The notes under the pieces are model-generated. The model ran no database searches and was not told the origin of the DNA. It worked only from the letters and a program-made list of their open reading frames with translations. Below are positions 26,904 through 36,649 of a DNA stretch of 64,000 nucleotides, piece after piece. This stretch comes from Deltaproteobacteria bacterium. GTDB lineage: Bacteria; Myxococcota_C; UBA6777. Both the position numbers and the translations under genes were made by a program. The stretch spans positions 94,743 to 158,742 of the forward strand of contig SBHC01000065.1 of the NCBI GenBank assembly GCA_006226375.1, read 5' to 3'. The number at the start of each line of letters is the position of its first letter. Positions within the stretch are counted from its first letter, which is position 1.

Positions 26904-27941
26904 TCACTTAATAGGAAAAGTCACACCCACCTTCTCCAAAAAATGTTGGGCATCCTCTTCCGTGTTGTCAAAGGATGTGACCAAACGGACTTGGTGAAGG
27001 GTATCGTTCCAGGTGTAGAAGGGGAAGGTTACGTTGAGCTCTTCGATCAAGGATGGCGGAAAGGTCGCGAAGATCTGATTGGTCTGGACGGGAAAAGAGA
27101 TGTCTATTTCGGGATGTTGGGAGAGTCCTTGGGCCAGCAGTCTGGCAATACGATTGGCCTGGCTCGCGTTTTTGTGCCAGATCTTATCTTTCAGAAAGGG
27201 GATGTACTGAGCAGCGATGAAGCGCATCTTGGAGGCAAGCTGTAGGCTTTCTTTGTGCAGGTAGTCAAACTCGTGGGCCAGCTCGGGTCGAAGGAAAACA
27301 ATCGCCTCACCAAACATCAATCCGTTTTTCGTTCCGCCAAAAGAGAGCACATCGACACCTGCCTCCGTGCTGGCTTCTGCGAGAGACAAATCGAGGCTGG
27401 CGGCGGCATTAAACAAACGGCAGCCGTCCATGTGCAGGTACAAGTCGTTGTTGTGGCAGTAGTCCGCCAGGGTCTTGACCTCATCGGGTGTGTAGATGAC
27501 TCCAAGTTCTGTCGGTTGGGTGATCGAAAGGACCTTGGGTTTTGTCGCGTGGTGACCCCAGTAAGACTCCCGTTCCACCGCGTGTTGTACCGTCTCCAGC
27601 GAGAGCTTGCCGTCGTGGCTTGGTAGAGCCATGACTTTACAGCCTGTATGTGATTGCGCTGCGCCTGTCTCGTGGATGTAAATGTGCGAGTGCTCCGAGC
27701 ATACAATCGAGTGATAGCTTCGTGTCATCGCTCGAAGGGAGAGCACGTTGGCTGCGGTCCCGTTGTACACAAAATAGACCTGACAGTCTGGCCCAAACTC
27801 CTCGGCAAAGAGCTGCTTGGCTTCGTTGGTGAAGGGATCATTGCCATACCCAGACACATGCCCTGTGTTGGCTTGTTGGAGAGCCTCCATCACTTCTGGG
27901 CAAACCCCAGAGTAGTTGTCGCTTGCAAAGGTTCGTTGCAT
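26904..27941 (-). CDS. ltaE: Low-specificity L-threonine aldolase
   Basis: A 345-residue fold-type I PLP enzyme that splits threonine (and allo-threonine) into glycine and acetaldehyde. The N-terminus FASDNYSGVCPEVMEAL matches the family opening, VYNGTAANVLSL forms the cofactor pocket, HMDGCRLFNAAA carries the PLP-nitrogen Asp, and the Schiff-base lysine is Lys205 in FGGTKNG. The start is the ATG at 27941; the open frame runs up to TTG 28019, but family members begin at the equivalent of MQRTFASDN. It lies 80 bases downstream of the annexin-repeat gene on the same strand. Confidence 0.93.
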   Translation of the reverse strand: MQRTFASDNYSGVCPEVMEALQQANTGHVSGYGNDPFTNEAKQLFAEEFGPDCQVYFVYNGTAANVLSLRAMTRSYHSIVCSEHSHIYIHETGAAQSHTGCKVMALPSHDGKLSLETVQHAVERESYWGHHATKPKVLSITQPTELGVIYTPDEVKTLADYCHNNDLYLHMDGCRLFNAAASLDLSLAEASTEAGVDVLSFGGTKNGLMFGEAIVFLRPELAHEFDYLHKESLQLASKMRFIAAQYIPFLKDKIWHKNASQANRIARLLAQGLSQHPEIDISFPVQTNQIFATFPPSLIEELNVTFPFYTWNDTLHQVRLVTSFDNTEEDAQHFLEKVGVTFPIK

Positions 27942-28021
27942 GGTTGTGTCTTCGGTGTTGGGTTGGGTTTGGCTACAGAGCCGGGTGAGGTTTGGAAGGT
28001 TTGAGCTTGGTTGGGCCAAGC

Positions 28022-31000
28022 TTACTTGTTGAGGGTCGCGCCGAGGCTACGCCAGAGGACGCTGGAGAGCAGGGCTTCACTTGGGTCGCCTGAGCCCACA
28101 ACTCCCGCGCGCTTGGCTAACTCCATCGCAACATCTTTGCCGCCCCATTGAGCTGTTCCTTTGATGGCGGACGAGTTGGAGCTGCGCCACAGATGCTCCA
28201 AGGCTTCTCCCACACCATCGCGCCATACTTCGTGTTTGTTGAGGCTCTCAATGACGTTTCGAGTGTACGCAGCCGTACCTCGCTTCACGAGGTTGCCTGC
28301 GAGGATCTCTGCTGCCTGGCCTGCGATGTTTTCTTCAAAGTACTTGGAGCCGATCTCCAAAATGAGCTGCTCTTGGCCGACCGCTTCCACCAAAGCAGAG
28401 CTAACATCACTGGCGCCTTCGCCAAGAACTTTGACCCCAGCTTCGTACAATTCGGTGCGGGAGAAGGTTAGCTCTTGTGCGTCAACCACACGTTGCCCCA
28501 GACCCATCTTGATTTGGGCCATCGTCGCGCCGCTGACTTGGGTTCCCAGTTGAAGCGCAGACAGCGTAATCGCCCAAGCCTTCGCACCTTTGCCTGCAGA
28601 GGTTGCTGTTTCGTCCAGGACCTTAAGCACCGCTTCGCTGAACTCACTGCTCCAGGTCTCTTCGTCAGCGATGGTCCGGGTTGCCGCCTTCACTCCGCTG
28701 AAAGCCGCTCCTTTGACTGCACCGGTCAGCGCGCTTCCTGCTACCTTGTGTACCACGGTTTTCTTGAGGAACTCCCGGCCTGCTTTTTGGAGGGAGTCTT
28801 CCACGGCTTTTTCCAAAAGCTCCTGTGTCACGCTTTGGCCGGACTCCTGGAGAGCTTTCCTACCCAGCGCCATCAAGCCTTTGCGTGAGATGTCTTGACC
28901 TTGTGCGGCCAACGCTTGTTTGCCAAGCGCGCTGTAAAGGGCATCTCCTGCTTTGCCCATCGCGACGGTGGCGAGGCCTTCTCCTGCACCAATTACAAAG
29001 TCTTGAGCGGCCTGAAGACCTGTGATGTCGTACGAGTTGCCGATGAGCACATGCTTGGTCATGACCTTGGTGGTTCCGGCGCTTGCAGCCACAAGCGCTG
29101 CTGCTGGCAACGTCGCCATTCCGGCAGTTGCGACCGAAGCTGCTGCTGCAACCGACATGGTGGCAATGCCTGAAACCGTTGTTGCCGTGGAGTCTTTTTG
29201 GTCACGGTAACGCTGGGACAATTTGTCGATGCTTTGTTCTTTTTCGGTCACTTGCTCCGAGGCATCGGTGGAAGAGATGGCACCCTTCTTGGCCTGTTTG
29301 TACACGTGCCGAAGCTCTCGAAACTCCTGGTCGATGTGCTTGCCTGTGCTGACGAACACGTCCATCACAGAGTCGCTAATATTGGAGGCGAGAGTTCCCG
29401 AATCACGCTCGCGAAGCATGCGGTCTTCCACTCGTTCAACATGCTCACGGAGGGAGGCCGGCGGTGGAGCGAGGAGGTCTTGGGCCTTCCAGAAGTCGCG
29501 CTTCCCCAGCTCGCTACGTAGATCATCAAGGAGGTTTGTGCCGTAGTCAGCCAGGTAGTCTGCTTGTAGCTCCACTCGCTCTTCGGGGCTGAGATCTTCC
29601 AACGCTTCAAACAGCAAGTCTTCGTCGGTTCCTCTCCCCGCCATGGCAAAGTGAAGTTGCTCGGTACGGGTGAGTTCCCCGTGTTCAAGGAGAATCGACA
29701 CACGCTCCAAGTCGTGGCTGGATAGAGCTTTGTTCAGCTTGCTCATCCACTCCTCATTGCTAGCGAGCGCCTGGCGTTCTTCTGGAGTGGCGTTGGCGAT
29801 TGCGTCAAACACTTCGTCTTCTCGTGTGCCTACGCCAACAGTGGCGACCTCAAGTTTTTGCTCCAGGCTGAGTGTCCCACTCTCCATCATGTAGAGAGCC
29901 TTCAACTCGTTGGCTCCGCTTAACTTGGAGCGAAGGGTTTTGCTGAGAGACTTCCCGTATTTGTCGGAAAAGTCCTTGTCGAGAGTCGAACGCTCTTCGT
30001 CAGTAACTTGCGCCAGGGCTTGGAACAAGTCTTCAGGGTTGAGCTTCTTCTCATCGAGCAAATAGTGAAGTGATTCCAGGGTGCTGAAGGAGCCATTCTT
30101 CAACAGGATCTCGGCTTTCTCTAGCTCTTTGCCTGAAAGTTCGCTCCGAATGTGACCGTCCAGATTGCGTCCGTACTTCTCCTGGTATTCGGTGCGGGCT
30201 TCAGAGAGGTCATTGAGGCTGACACCGTTCAGCGCCTTAAGTATGCCTTCTTCGTTGCTTCCAAGTCCACGCATGTGACGGTTCAAGGTCTCGGCGAGGC
30301 TGAGTTTTCCGTTCGCAATCAAGGAACGAACTTCGGCGAGTTGGACTTTGTTGAGTTCGTCTTTGAGGCGGGGCTCCAATTCTCCATACTTTTTCTCAAA
30401 GTCTTGGATGGTTTGGGTACGTTCTTCGGGAGGCTTACCGTCAAACACATCCATGACAGCTTTCACATCTGTTCCCCAGCCTTCCATCGCGATGTGAAGC
30501 TGATCGGCAGAGGAGATGTAGCCTTTTTCCAAGAGGGCAAGAGCCTTGGCCTCGTCACTCCCGCGCAACTCTTTCTTGAGATCTTTGGGAAGCTCTCGCT
30601 TGTAGAACTCTTTGTATTGCTCTTGCATCTCCTGGAGCTGCTCGGGTGATTTGCCTTCCAAGGTGAGGAAGATGGCCTCCTTGTCTGTGCCGATCCCTTT
30701 CATTGCCGCTCGCAAAACGTCGGCATCTGTAAGAGTTCCATGGTTAAGCATGGCCATCGCAAAGAGGAGTTCCTTGCCGCTGTGTTCACTCTTGATATCG
30801 GAGCCCAAGGTCCGGCCTGTTAATTTGTGGTAGGCGATTTGGATGTCGTTTCTCTCTGATTTGGTCGTACCGTAGAGGGTATCCAGAATGGCCTTCTCGT
30901 CGGTGCCGAGTCCCTTCATCGCCAAGTGAAGCAGCTCGGCGTCACGTTGTCCGGATGGAAGTTTGTCGCCTTTGAGAAGTACCCCTACTTTTTGTAGATC

Positions 31001-31504
31001 GCTTCCGCTCAACTCCATTTGCAACATGACATCAAGCGGCTGGCCGTACTTGGCCGAAAAGTCGTCCATGATCATATCGATCTCTTCGGTGGTTCGGTCC
31101 CGAAGCACACGGAAGATCTCTTTCTCGTTGGTGCCGGCTCCTTCAAACGCTTTGTGCAGTCGCTCGGCTGCGCCACGTGTTGTGACTTTGGGGTCTTCTC
31201 GATAGAGGGCGCTGTTTCCTCCCTCAGAAGATGCATGGATCTGAAGGCGAAGGAGGGGGTTGATGCGAGAGGACCGGGGGTTGCCTTGGCCAGCCTGAGG
31301 CAGACTTCCCACCTCCCCGTTGGATTCGAGTGAGGATGTCTGGGTTTCAAATCCATGAGCTTGTTGAAAGTCTTCGGGTTCCAAGGTCACATCTGCCGAT
31401 GATACCTTCTTGGAGGTTACCGGATTGGATGTGGAATCTTGGGCTGACGGAAAGCCCGCAACTTTTGACTGGATGGAGGGGGTGTTTCGTTCAAGCTTGC
31501 TCAC
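28022..31504 (-). CDS. Annexin-repeat protein with Ala-rich C-terminal region
   Basis: 1160 residues. The first 110 residues are Ser/Thr/Asn/Gln-rich, probably disordered, and lack a signal peptide. Residues about 112-680 hold eight tandem annexin repeats of about 70 residues. The type II Ca-binding loop core GxGT is seen as GAGT, GLGT, GIGT, GWGT, GLGS, (lost in repeat 6), GVGT and GRGT, each followed about 40 residues later by an acidic residue in the LxSELSG-type helix. Annexins bind acidic phospholipids in a Ca-dependent way. The rest (about 690-1160) is helical, with an Ala/Met-rich hydrophobic stretch near 775-815 and many Gly/Ala motifs, resembling a membrane-active or effector domain; I recognise no family. 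The GTG start has GAGG upstream. Export route and target are unknown. Confidence 0.9.
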   Translation of the reverse strand: MSKLERNTPSIQSKVAGFPSAQDSTSNPVTSKKVSSADVTLEPEDFQQAHGFETQTSSLESNGEVGSLPQAGQGNPRSSRINPLLRLQIHASSEGGNSALYREDPKVTTRGAAERLHKAFEGAGTNEKEIFRVLRDRTTEEIDMIMDDFSAKYGQPLDVMLQMELSGSDLQKVGVLLKGDKLPSGQRDAELLHLAMKGLGTDEKAILDTLYGTTKSERNDIQIAYHKLTGRTLGSDIKSEHSGKELLFAMAMLNHGTLTDADVLRAAMKGIGTDKEAIFLTLEGKSPEQLQEMQEQYKEFYKRELPKDLKKELRGSDEAKALALLEKGYISSADQLHIAMEGWGTDVKAVMDVFDGKPPEERTQTIQDFEKKYGELEPRLKDELNKVQLAEVRSLIANGKLSLAETLNRHMRGLGSNEEGILKALNGVSLNDLSEARTEYQEKYGRNLDGHIRSELSGKELEKAEILLKNGSFSTLESLHYLLDEKKLNPEDLFQALAQVTDEERSTLDKDFSDKYGKSLSKTLRSKLSGANELKALYMMESGTLSLEQKLEVATVGVGTREDEVFDAIANATPEERQALASNEEWMSKLNKALSSHDLERVSILLEHGELTRTEQLHFAMAGRGTDEDLLFEALEDLSPEERVELQADYLADYGTNLLDDLRSELGKRDFWKAQDLLAPPPASLREHVERVEDRMLRERDSGTLASNISDSVMDVFVSTGKHIDQEFRELRHVYKQAKKGAISSTDASEQVTEKEQSIDKLSQRYRDQKDSTATTVSGIATMSVAAAASVATAGMATLPAAALVAASAGTTKVMTKHVLIGNSYDITGLQAAQDFVIGAGEGLATVAMGKAGDALYSALGKQALAAQGQDISRKGLMALGRKALQESGQSVTQELLEKAVEDSLQKAGREFLKKTVVHKVAGSALTGAVKGAAFSGVKAATRTIADEETWSSEFSEAVLKVLDETATSAGKGAKAWAITLSALQLGTQVSGATMAQIKMGLGQRVVDAQELTFSRTELYEAGVKVLGEGASDVSSALVEAVGQEQLILEIGSKYFEENIAGQAAEILAGNLVKRGTAAYTRNVIESLNKHEVWRDGVGEALEHLWRSSNSSAIKGTAQWGGKDVAMELAKRAGVVGSGDPSEALLSSVLWRSLGATLNK

Positions 31505-31794
31505 GCTTTTTCCTCACAACTACCGAATCAATGGCACAAGGGGTGATGGAAACCATTCCCCAGAGAAATCAACTACGTCCAAAAACGTTGTCTTATACCA
31601 TACAACGCAAGGTATTCCTAGGTTAATCCACGTCTCAGCCCCCACAATCTTTAAGGAAGATTCTTCCTTGTGTCATCGCCAGCAAATCTTGAAGCAAAAA
31701 TCGCCCGAAGTCTGTGCTCCGCGAAAGATGCAGTCAACTTCTTCCGCAAGAACAAGTAAACGTCAGGATGACATTCAAACATTTGTTTCATAGG
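31505..31794 (+). ncRNA. Possible small RNA ending at an orphan terminator
   Basis: This gap between two minus-strand genes ends in a strong plus-strand terminator at 31795-31829, yet no credible plus-strand gene precedes it. A 127-codon open frame (31410-31793) has no ribosome-binding site, runs antisense into the annexin gene and looks non-coding. A short plus-strand transcript, or an antisense leader to the annexin mRNA, would explain the terminator. No clear promoter was identified, so the 5' end is unknown. Confidence 0.3.
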
Positions 31795-31829
31795 CGCCTG
31801 AACTCTCAATCGAGAGTTCGGGCGTTTTT
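31795..31829 (+). terminator. Strong plus-strand terminator
   Basis: Arms 31795-31807 (CGCCTGAACTCTC) and 31812-31824 (GAGAGTTCGGGCG) pair over 13 bases, with one G:U wobble, around the loop AATC. A TTTTTGTGTTTT tract follows. On the minus strand no T tract follows the hairpin, so it is oriented for plus-strand transcription. Confidence 0.75.
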
Positions 31830-31901
31830 GTGTTTTAGGTGTGGCTTGAAACAGAGGGAAGGGAGTCCGAAGAGAGTGTGACTTTGAAGTCGATGTGGGT
31901 C

Positions 31902-32984
31902 TTATCCGAGGATGCGAGCGCGGACTTTGCTGGCGGCTTCAAAGGCTGACACTTGGCCGTTGCCGTTGGTGTCAAGGCCGCTGTTCTGGCGGTATTGTAT
32001 CGAGGGGCTGCTGAACAGCACGTGGTTCGGACCTTTGCCGACGGCAGCTGGCCAGAGCACCGCCATATAGGCATCTTCCACTGAGTTCATCTTACCAGCG
32101 TAGGGCTTGAGATACTTTTCCACGTAGTCGAGCTGTTGCATCGGGTCCATGCGGGCCAACGCGTCGGTGCTGGTTCCAAGGCCGCGAGCGGTGCTTGGCA
32201 TGAACTGAATCAAGCCCGTTGCGCCGGAGGTACGGTTGCGGATGGAGGGGCTGAAGGAACCGCCTGTTTCAAAGCTCATCACGGCCATCAAGTGTTGTGG
32301 GTCCATACCCAAGCGATCGGCAATGTCGGCCACTTTCTGTCGGAATTCTGGGGTTGTGTTTTCCATCCCTGCAACGCGTCCAATGCGAGCGTCTGCTGGG
32401 CCGTTGGCTCCTGGAGTGGGAGCGTTTGGCTGGGCCGGTGCATTGGGATCGGTGGGCGCGTTGGGTTGACCTGGAGTTGTCGGGCGGTTGGGACGCTCCA
32501 CGGGGCGGGGTCCTGCGTTGGGGTTGACATTGTTGGGATCCATCAGCGCGCGAAGCGTCTCGGGTCCCACAACACCATCCACACGGCAGCCGGTTTGACG
32601 CTGGAAGTTGCGAACGGCTTCTGCTGTTTTGGGGCCAAAGGCACCGTCAACGGCGAGAGGAGGCTGAGCGCCTGCAGCGTTCAACACATTCTGTAACTCC
32701 GAGACCATCGCGCCATTGCGGCCGCGCTTGGCGTATCGACCGTTTTCAATGTTTTGTTGCAACGCAGAGTTTGCAAGCGGCGACGAGGCTGAGCGTTGCA
32801 CGCCGGGGCGTGGAGCAGCGGTGCTGGCTGTGAGTGTGTTTTCCGTGTTGGTGGAGAAGCTATCGTTCACACGAGGGGTACTGGTGGGGGCGTTGGTTCG
32901 TGTGGTGGTTGTCGAGGGGTTCTCTCTGTTGAGAGCAACGTTGTTATCGACGGCTGGACTGGGGCTGCTACCAATGCGACTCAT
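31902..32984 (-). CDS. Lytic transglycosylase with peptidoglycan-binding domain and EF-hand loop
   Basis: 360 residues. A Ser/Thr/Asn-rich, likely disordered N-terminus without signal peptide (1-80) is followed by a peptidoglycan-binding type 1 domain (about 82-145, with AVDGAFGPKTAEAVRNFQ), a Pro/Asn/Ala-rich linker, then an SLT-type muramidase domain. The catalytic Glu239 sits in MSFETGGSF and the signature GATGLIQFMPSTA follows. The C-terminus carries a 12-residue EF-hand loop at 338-349, DTNGNGQVSAFE, with acidic or Asn residues at the expected calcium positions. It cleaves the glycan chains of peptidoglycan. The missing signal peptide and Ser/Thr-rich N-terminus resemble the annexin protein encoded next to it, hinting at the same non-Sec export route. 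Confidence 0.88.
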   Translation of the reverse strand: MSRIGSSPSPAVDNNVALNRENPSTTTTRTNAPTSTPRVNDSFSTNTENTLTASTAAPRPGVQRSASSPLANSALQQNIENGRYAKRGRNGAMVSELQNVLNAAGAQPPLAVDGAFGPKTAEAVRNFQRQTGCRVDGVVGPETLRALMDPNNVNPNAGPRPVERPNRPTTPGQPNAPTDPNAPAQPNAPTPGANGPADARIGRVAGMENTTPEFRQKVADIADRLGMDPQHLMAVMSFETGGSFSPSIRNRTSGATGLIQFMPSTARGLGTSTDALARMDPMQQLDYVEKYLKPYAGKMNSVEDAYMAVLWPAAVGKGPNHVLFSSPSIQYRQNSGLDTNGNGQVSAFEAASKVRARILG

Positions 32985-33057
32985 TGAAAGTACTCCATAC
33001 GTTCCGTGAAAAGAAAGCGATTGTTGTTGGTTTGTGGTGTCTCGACCGTGATCGAGA

Positions 33058-33345
33058 TCACAGAGTACTTTCAGTATCGGGAAAGGCCGCTCGATGGTTG
33101 CTCAAAAAATGTGTTTGCTTTGTTATGGGGCACGCAAGTTCCATCCCTACCAAGGAAAACAACACCAGGAAGACACCCATGTACAACACGATACCCACAG
33201 GGTTTGGACCATTGCCGCAAAGGGTTACAATGTGCAGAAAGATGCCCTGAAGTCCAAGGACATGGAGAACAATTCCTGTCGCAAACATCCGCCGAGACCA
33301 TTTGGGAAGCCTTCTCACCACGGGCTTCCGTTCCAAGTCGTGCAT
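33058..33345 (-). CDS. Small two-helix membrane protein
   Basis: 95 residues from ATG 33345, which has GAGG six bases upstream; an in-frame ATG at 33357 is less well placed. After a basic N-terminus there are two hydrophobic segments, roughly MFATGIVLHVLGLQGIFLHI and GIVLYMGVFLVLFSLVGMEL, separated by a short loop with NGPNPVG. No family is recognised. It lies between the RND pump gene and the transglycosylase gene on the same strand. Confidence 0.55.
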   Translation of the reverse strand: MHDLERKPVVRRLPKWSRRMFATGIVLHVLGLQGIFLHIVTLCGNGPNPVGIVLYMGVFLVLFSLVGMELACPITKQTHFLSNHRAAFPDTESTL

Positions 33346-33539
33346 CACAATCCTCATCTTATGTTTGTGTGTTTGGATTGTATGCTCTCTGCGAACGACG
33401 TTCCTTTTGGCTTTGGGACTCGCCTTCTTGTTGTCTTTTCAAGAGTTGTCCCATGCTTGTACCTGACTTGATTGACTTCGACAGCGATGGCTTCAGGGTT
33501 GTCGTTGACGGTGATGACAGAGCGTTGTCAACGTGGTTG

Positions 33540-36500
33540 TCAGGGTGTGGGGTCTGGCTTTCGACGAAAGCGCTGAACGATGTGATGACGCAAGTCATCG
33601 ATTAACGTGTAGAGGATTGGTACGACCAAGAGAGAGAGAATCACGGAGGACGTGAGCCCACCAATTACGGTGCGGCCGAGCGGCGCGTAGGGTAATCCGA
33701 TGAACGTGGTCCCTCCCCAAGCCATAGGAAGAAGTCCACCTATGGTTGTCAGGGTGGTCATTAGGATGGGCCGAAACCGTTGGGAGCAGGCTTCCAATAC
33801 AGCTTCGGAGCGTTCCATTCCTTCTTCGCGAAGCTGGTTGATTCGGTCAATGAGAACGATAGCATGGTTGACAACAATGCCAATTAACATCACCAGTCCG
33901 ATGCTTGCCATCATATCGAAGGACGTCCCTGTTGCCCAAAGCATCCAATACACGCCGACGAAGGCAAAGGGAATGGAGAACAGGACGGACATGGGGAGCG
34001 CAAACGATTCAAACAGCATTCCCATTAAGAGAAAGACAAACACGATGCTCAACAACATCGCAAAGCGCTGGGCGTTTTCGTTCTTTCGTTTTTGGAAGTA
34101 GCGGAACCCTTTGCTCCAGGAGTACCCTTTGGGCATCGGGAAGCGCTCCATCACCTCGTTGAGTCGGATGTAAAGGCGGGCCAGGTCTTTGTGTACGGTG
34201 TTGATGTTGAGCTGCAAAAACGTCTTTCGGTTCAACCGCTGGATGGCGGTCGGTCCATACGAAAACTGACTTTGGGTGAGGTTCTGGAGGGGAATCATCG
34301 TGGGGTTGGCCCAGCTTGAAATGCCGAGCTGTCGAAGGCCATGAAGGGACTGGTTTTTGTCCTGTTGGTACTCCAGGCGAACCATGTAGCGGTGTTGATG
34401 GTACTTGAGGTTGCGAAGTCGCCGTCCTTGGAGAGCGTACGCCACGTTGCCACCTACCAAGGCCGCGCTCATTCTATACTTGAACGCCCACTTTCGGTTC
34501 AGTTGAAGCTGGACTTCGGGCTGGCTGTCTTCCTGGTTGTTGGTCTCAATCTTGGCAAAGACTGGATCTTGTTGAAGATGCTTCTCTAACTGTTTTCCCA
34601 GGTGGGTGAGTTGATAAGAGTCTGGACCGTACAGGAAGATGCTGATGCGTGCTCCTCCACCTCCGTCGATGCTTTGCCATCCAATTCTACGTGTTACCCC
34701 TGGTGCTTCTGGTAGCTTCGGAGCCAATGTGAGTTGGATGTCTCGCCGCGTGATTGCATGCTTTTGCGCAATGGGGTTCAGGTAAATATGAACGTTGGCC
34801 CACGCATGGCGCGCAAGATAGGTGGTGTACGCTCGGATTCCCCATTTTTCTTTGTAGCCATCCACTAGCTTCTCTACCTTCTTCATGTAAGCTAGCTTGG
34901 CTGCGATGCTATAATTCTTCGAAAAATGAAAGTTAAGGCGAAACTGGGAGAGTCGTGCGGCTCCATGGTCTGTGTACGGCAACCTCTTTTTTGGATACTG
35001 GTAGGTCAAAAACAGAGCGGTAGAGAGCAGCAAGACATCAAAGCGATGTGAGAGGAACCATCGCAGACATCGACGATAGACCTGTGTGATGCGGTCGAAG
35101 AAGGGCCACGGCTTCCCTGGATGGGTTCCAAGGAGCTTGGCTGCGCCCAGAGGCGTCACCAGCAGGGCCAGGCCCAGGCTTGCGACCAGCGCAATGAACA
35201 CAGGGGTGCTCACTTTGCTCATGTGGAAGCGGAACGAGCGGTCTCCGCTCATTAATACCAGGGGCAAAAAGACGACAATGGTGGTTGCTGTCGCCATCAA
35301 CACAGCGAGCGTGACCTCAGAAGTTCCGTTCAGGGCAGCTTCGTTGGGCGACATCCCTTGTTGTCTTAACCTTGCGATGTTTTCGACCACAACGATGGCG
35401 TTGTCGACAACCATCCCCACGCTGAGCATCAACCCCATCAAGCTAAACAGGTTGAGGCTTTCTCCAAGGAAGTAGAGCGTGGCAATCGTGATCAGCAGGG
35501 ACAGAGGAATGGCTGTCATCACGAGGAGGGTCATTCGGAAGTGACGTAGGAACAACCCCAGAAAGAGAAGGGCAAAGACTCCACCCCACAACAAGGAGCC
35601 CTGAAGTTGCTCCAGAGACTTCTCAATGGTTTGTCCTTGATCGGTAAAGTGTCGGAGCTTAAATGTTTTGAGCGCAGGGTCTTTTTGAAACGCTGTCTGC
35701 AATAGCTTCCGAATCTTGCGAGTGACTTCGACTGTGTTGGCTTCCGCTCCTTTAAAGACACGTACAAAGATACCCGGTTTGCCGTCGATGCGAAGAAGGT
35801 GGTGGGCTGTGCTTGTTACAAACTTGACTCTCGCAACGTCCCGTAGCTTCACGTCTTTGGCGATGGGGTAGTTGCGCAAGTCTTCGAGGGTCCGGATCCT
35901 GTTGAAGGTCCTAACGTAGAAAACTTTCTGGTTCCCGCGAAGCTGGCCGCAAGGGTAGATCAAGTTGTCGCGTTGTAGCTGACGAATCAGCTTGTAGTTA
36001 TTCAGCCGGTAGCTTTGTGCTTTGCGTCGATTGACTTCGATTCGGATGTACGCCCAGTCGATCCCCCAGATGCTAAGTTTGCTCACCCCATTGATCTGAC
36101 GAATCGCTGAAAACAAGTGATAGTGGAGGATTCTGTAGGCGTCCAGTGTGTTCTTTTGCATCCGGATGCCAAAGTAAAGAATGGGTGCACTTTGTGGGTC
36201 CCACTTCCAAATAAAGTACCGTCTCGCTTCTTCGGGCAATTGGGGAAGGAGTCGCTCCAGCCGGTCTCGGAGCTGCTGGTACACTGTGGTCATGGGCGTT
36301 GTCCCATCAAACCGTAGGAGAAAGCCCCCGTTGTTTCCTCGCGCCCAGGTTCGCAAACGACGCAAGCCTTTCAGCGAAGCCATCACCCGTTCCCCAGGGC
36401 GAACAATCTTATCTTCTACTTCTTTGGGGGTCGCGCGATGGTACGGGATATGGACATAAAGGAACGGTAGCTGAAATCCAGAAGGATACAGTTGGTGTGC

Positions 36501-36641
36501 GATGCGTTGGTACGAGAGAACGCCCAAGGTTGTCAGCGCCAAAGCGATCATCCAAACCGTGACAGGACGGGCCAGAGCAAACGCTGGGATCCACCGGCCC
36601 AAAGAGGTGAGGGGCTGGCTGGGGTTGGGTTGGTTCTCCAT
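33540..36641 (-). CDS. RND-family efflux transporter
   Basis: A 1033-residue inner-membrane proton-driven pump of the AcrB/HAE1-like kind. Twelve hydrophobic helices and two large periplasmic loops (after helices 1 and 7) are recognisable, with the duplicated halves visible as GMVVDNAIVVVENI and GIVVNHAIVLIDRI. The proton-relay position that is Asp-Asp in AcrB reads Asp413-Asn414 here, a variant found in some RND subfamilies. The porter loops are rich in Arg, Tyr and Gln. No membrane-fusion adaptor or TolC-like gene is nearby, so partners must be encoded elsewhere or it works alone. The upstream WYL regulator gene ends eight bases before its ATG, so the two form an operon. Confidence 0.93.
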   Translation of the reverse strand: MENQPNPSQPLTSLGRWIPAFALARPVTVWMIALALTTLGVLSYQRIAHQLYPSGFQLPFLYVHIPYHRATPKEVEDKIVRPGERVMASLKGLRRLRTWARGNNGGFLLRFDGTTPMTTVYQQLRDRLERLLPQLPEEARRYFIWKWDPQSAPILYFGIRMQKNTLDAYRILHYHLFSAIRQINGVSKLSIWGIDWAYIRIEVNRRKAQSYRLNNYKLIRQLQRDNLIYPCGQLRGNQKVFYVRTFNRIRTLEDLRNYPIAKDVKLRDVARVKFVTSTAHHLLRIDGKPGIFVRVFKGAEANTVEVTRKIRKLLQTAFQKDPALKTFKLRHFTDQGQTIEKSLEQLQGSLLWGGVFALLFLGLFLRHFRMTLLVMTAIPLSLLITIATLYFLGESLNLFSLMGLMLSVGMVVDNAIVVVENIARLRQQGMSPNEAALNGTSEVTLAVLMATATTIVVFLPLVLMSGDRSFRFHMSKVSTPVFIALVASLGLALLVTPLGAAKLLGTHPGKPWPFFDRITQVYRRCLRWFLSHRFDVLLLSTALFLTYQYPKKRLPYTDHGAARLSQFRLNFHFSKNYSIAAKLAYMKKVEKLVDGYKEKWGIRAYTTYLARHAWANVHIYLNPIAQKHAITRRDIQLTLAPKLPEAPGVTRRIGWQSIDGGGGARISIFLYGPDSYQLTHLGKQLEKHLQQDPVFAKIETNNQEDSQPEVQLQLNRKWAFKYRMSAALVGGNVAYALQGRRLRNLKYHQHRYMVRLEYQQDKNQSLHGLRQLGISSWANPTMIPLQNLTQSQFSYGPTAIQRLNRKTFLQLNINTVHKDLARLYIRLNEVMERFPMPKGYSWSKGFRYFQKRKNENAQRFAMLLSIVFVFLLMGMLFESFALPMSVLFSIPFAFVGVYWMLWATGTSFDMMASIGLVMLIGIVVNHAIVLIDRINQLREEGMERSEAVLEACSQRFRPILMTTLTTIGGLLPMAWGGTTFIGLPYAPLGRTVIGGLTSSVILSLLVVPILYTLIDDLRHHIVQRFRRKPDPTP

Positions 36642-36649
36642 GGCAACCC

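Noticed and set aside
31410..31793. 127-codon plus-strand frame ending just before the orphan terminator
   Set aside because: No ribosome-binding site, antisense to the annexin gene start, random-looking composition; a non-coding transcript is likelier.
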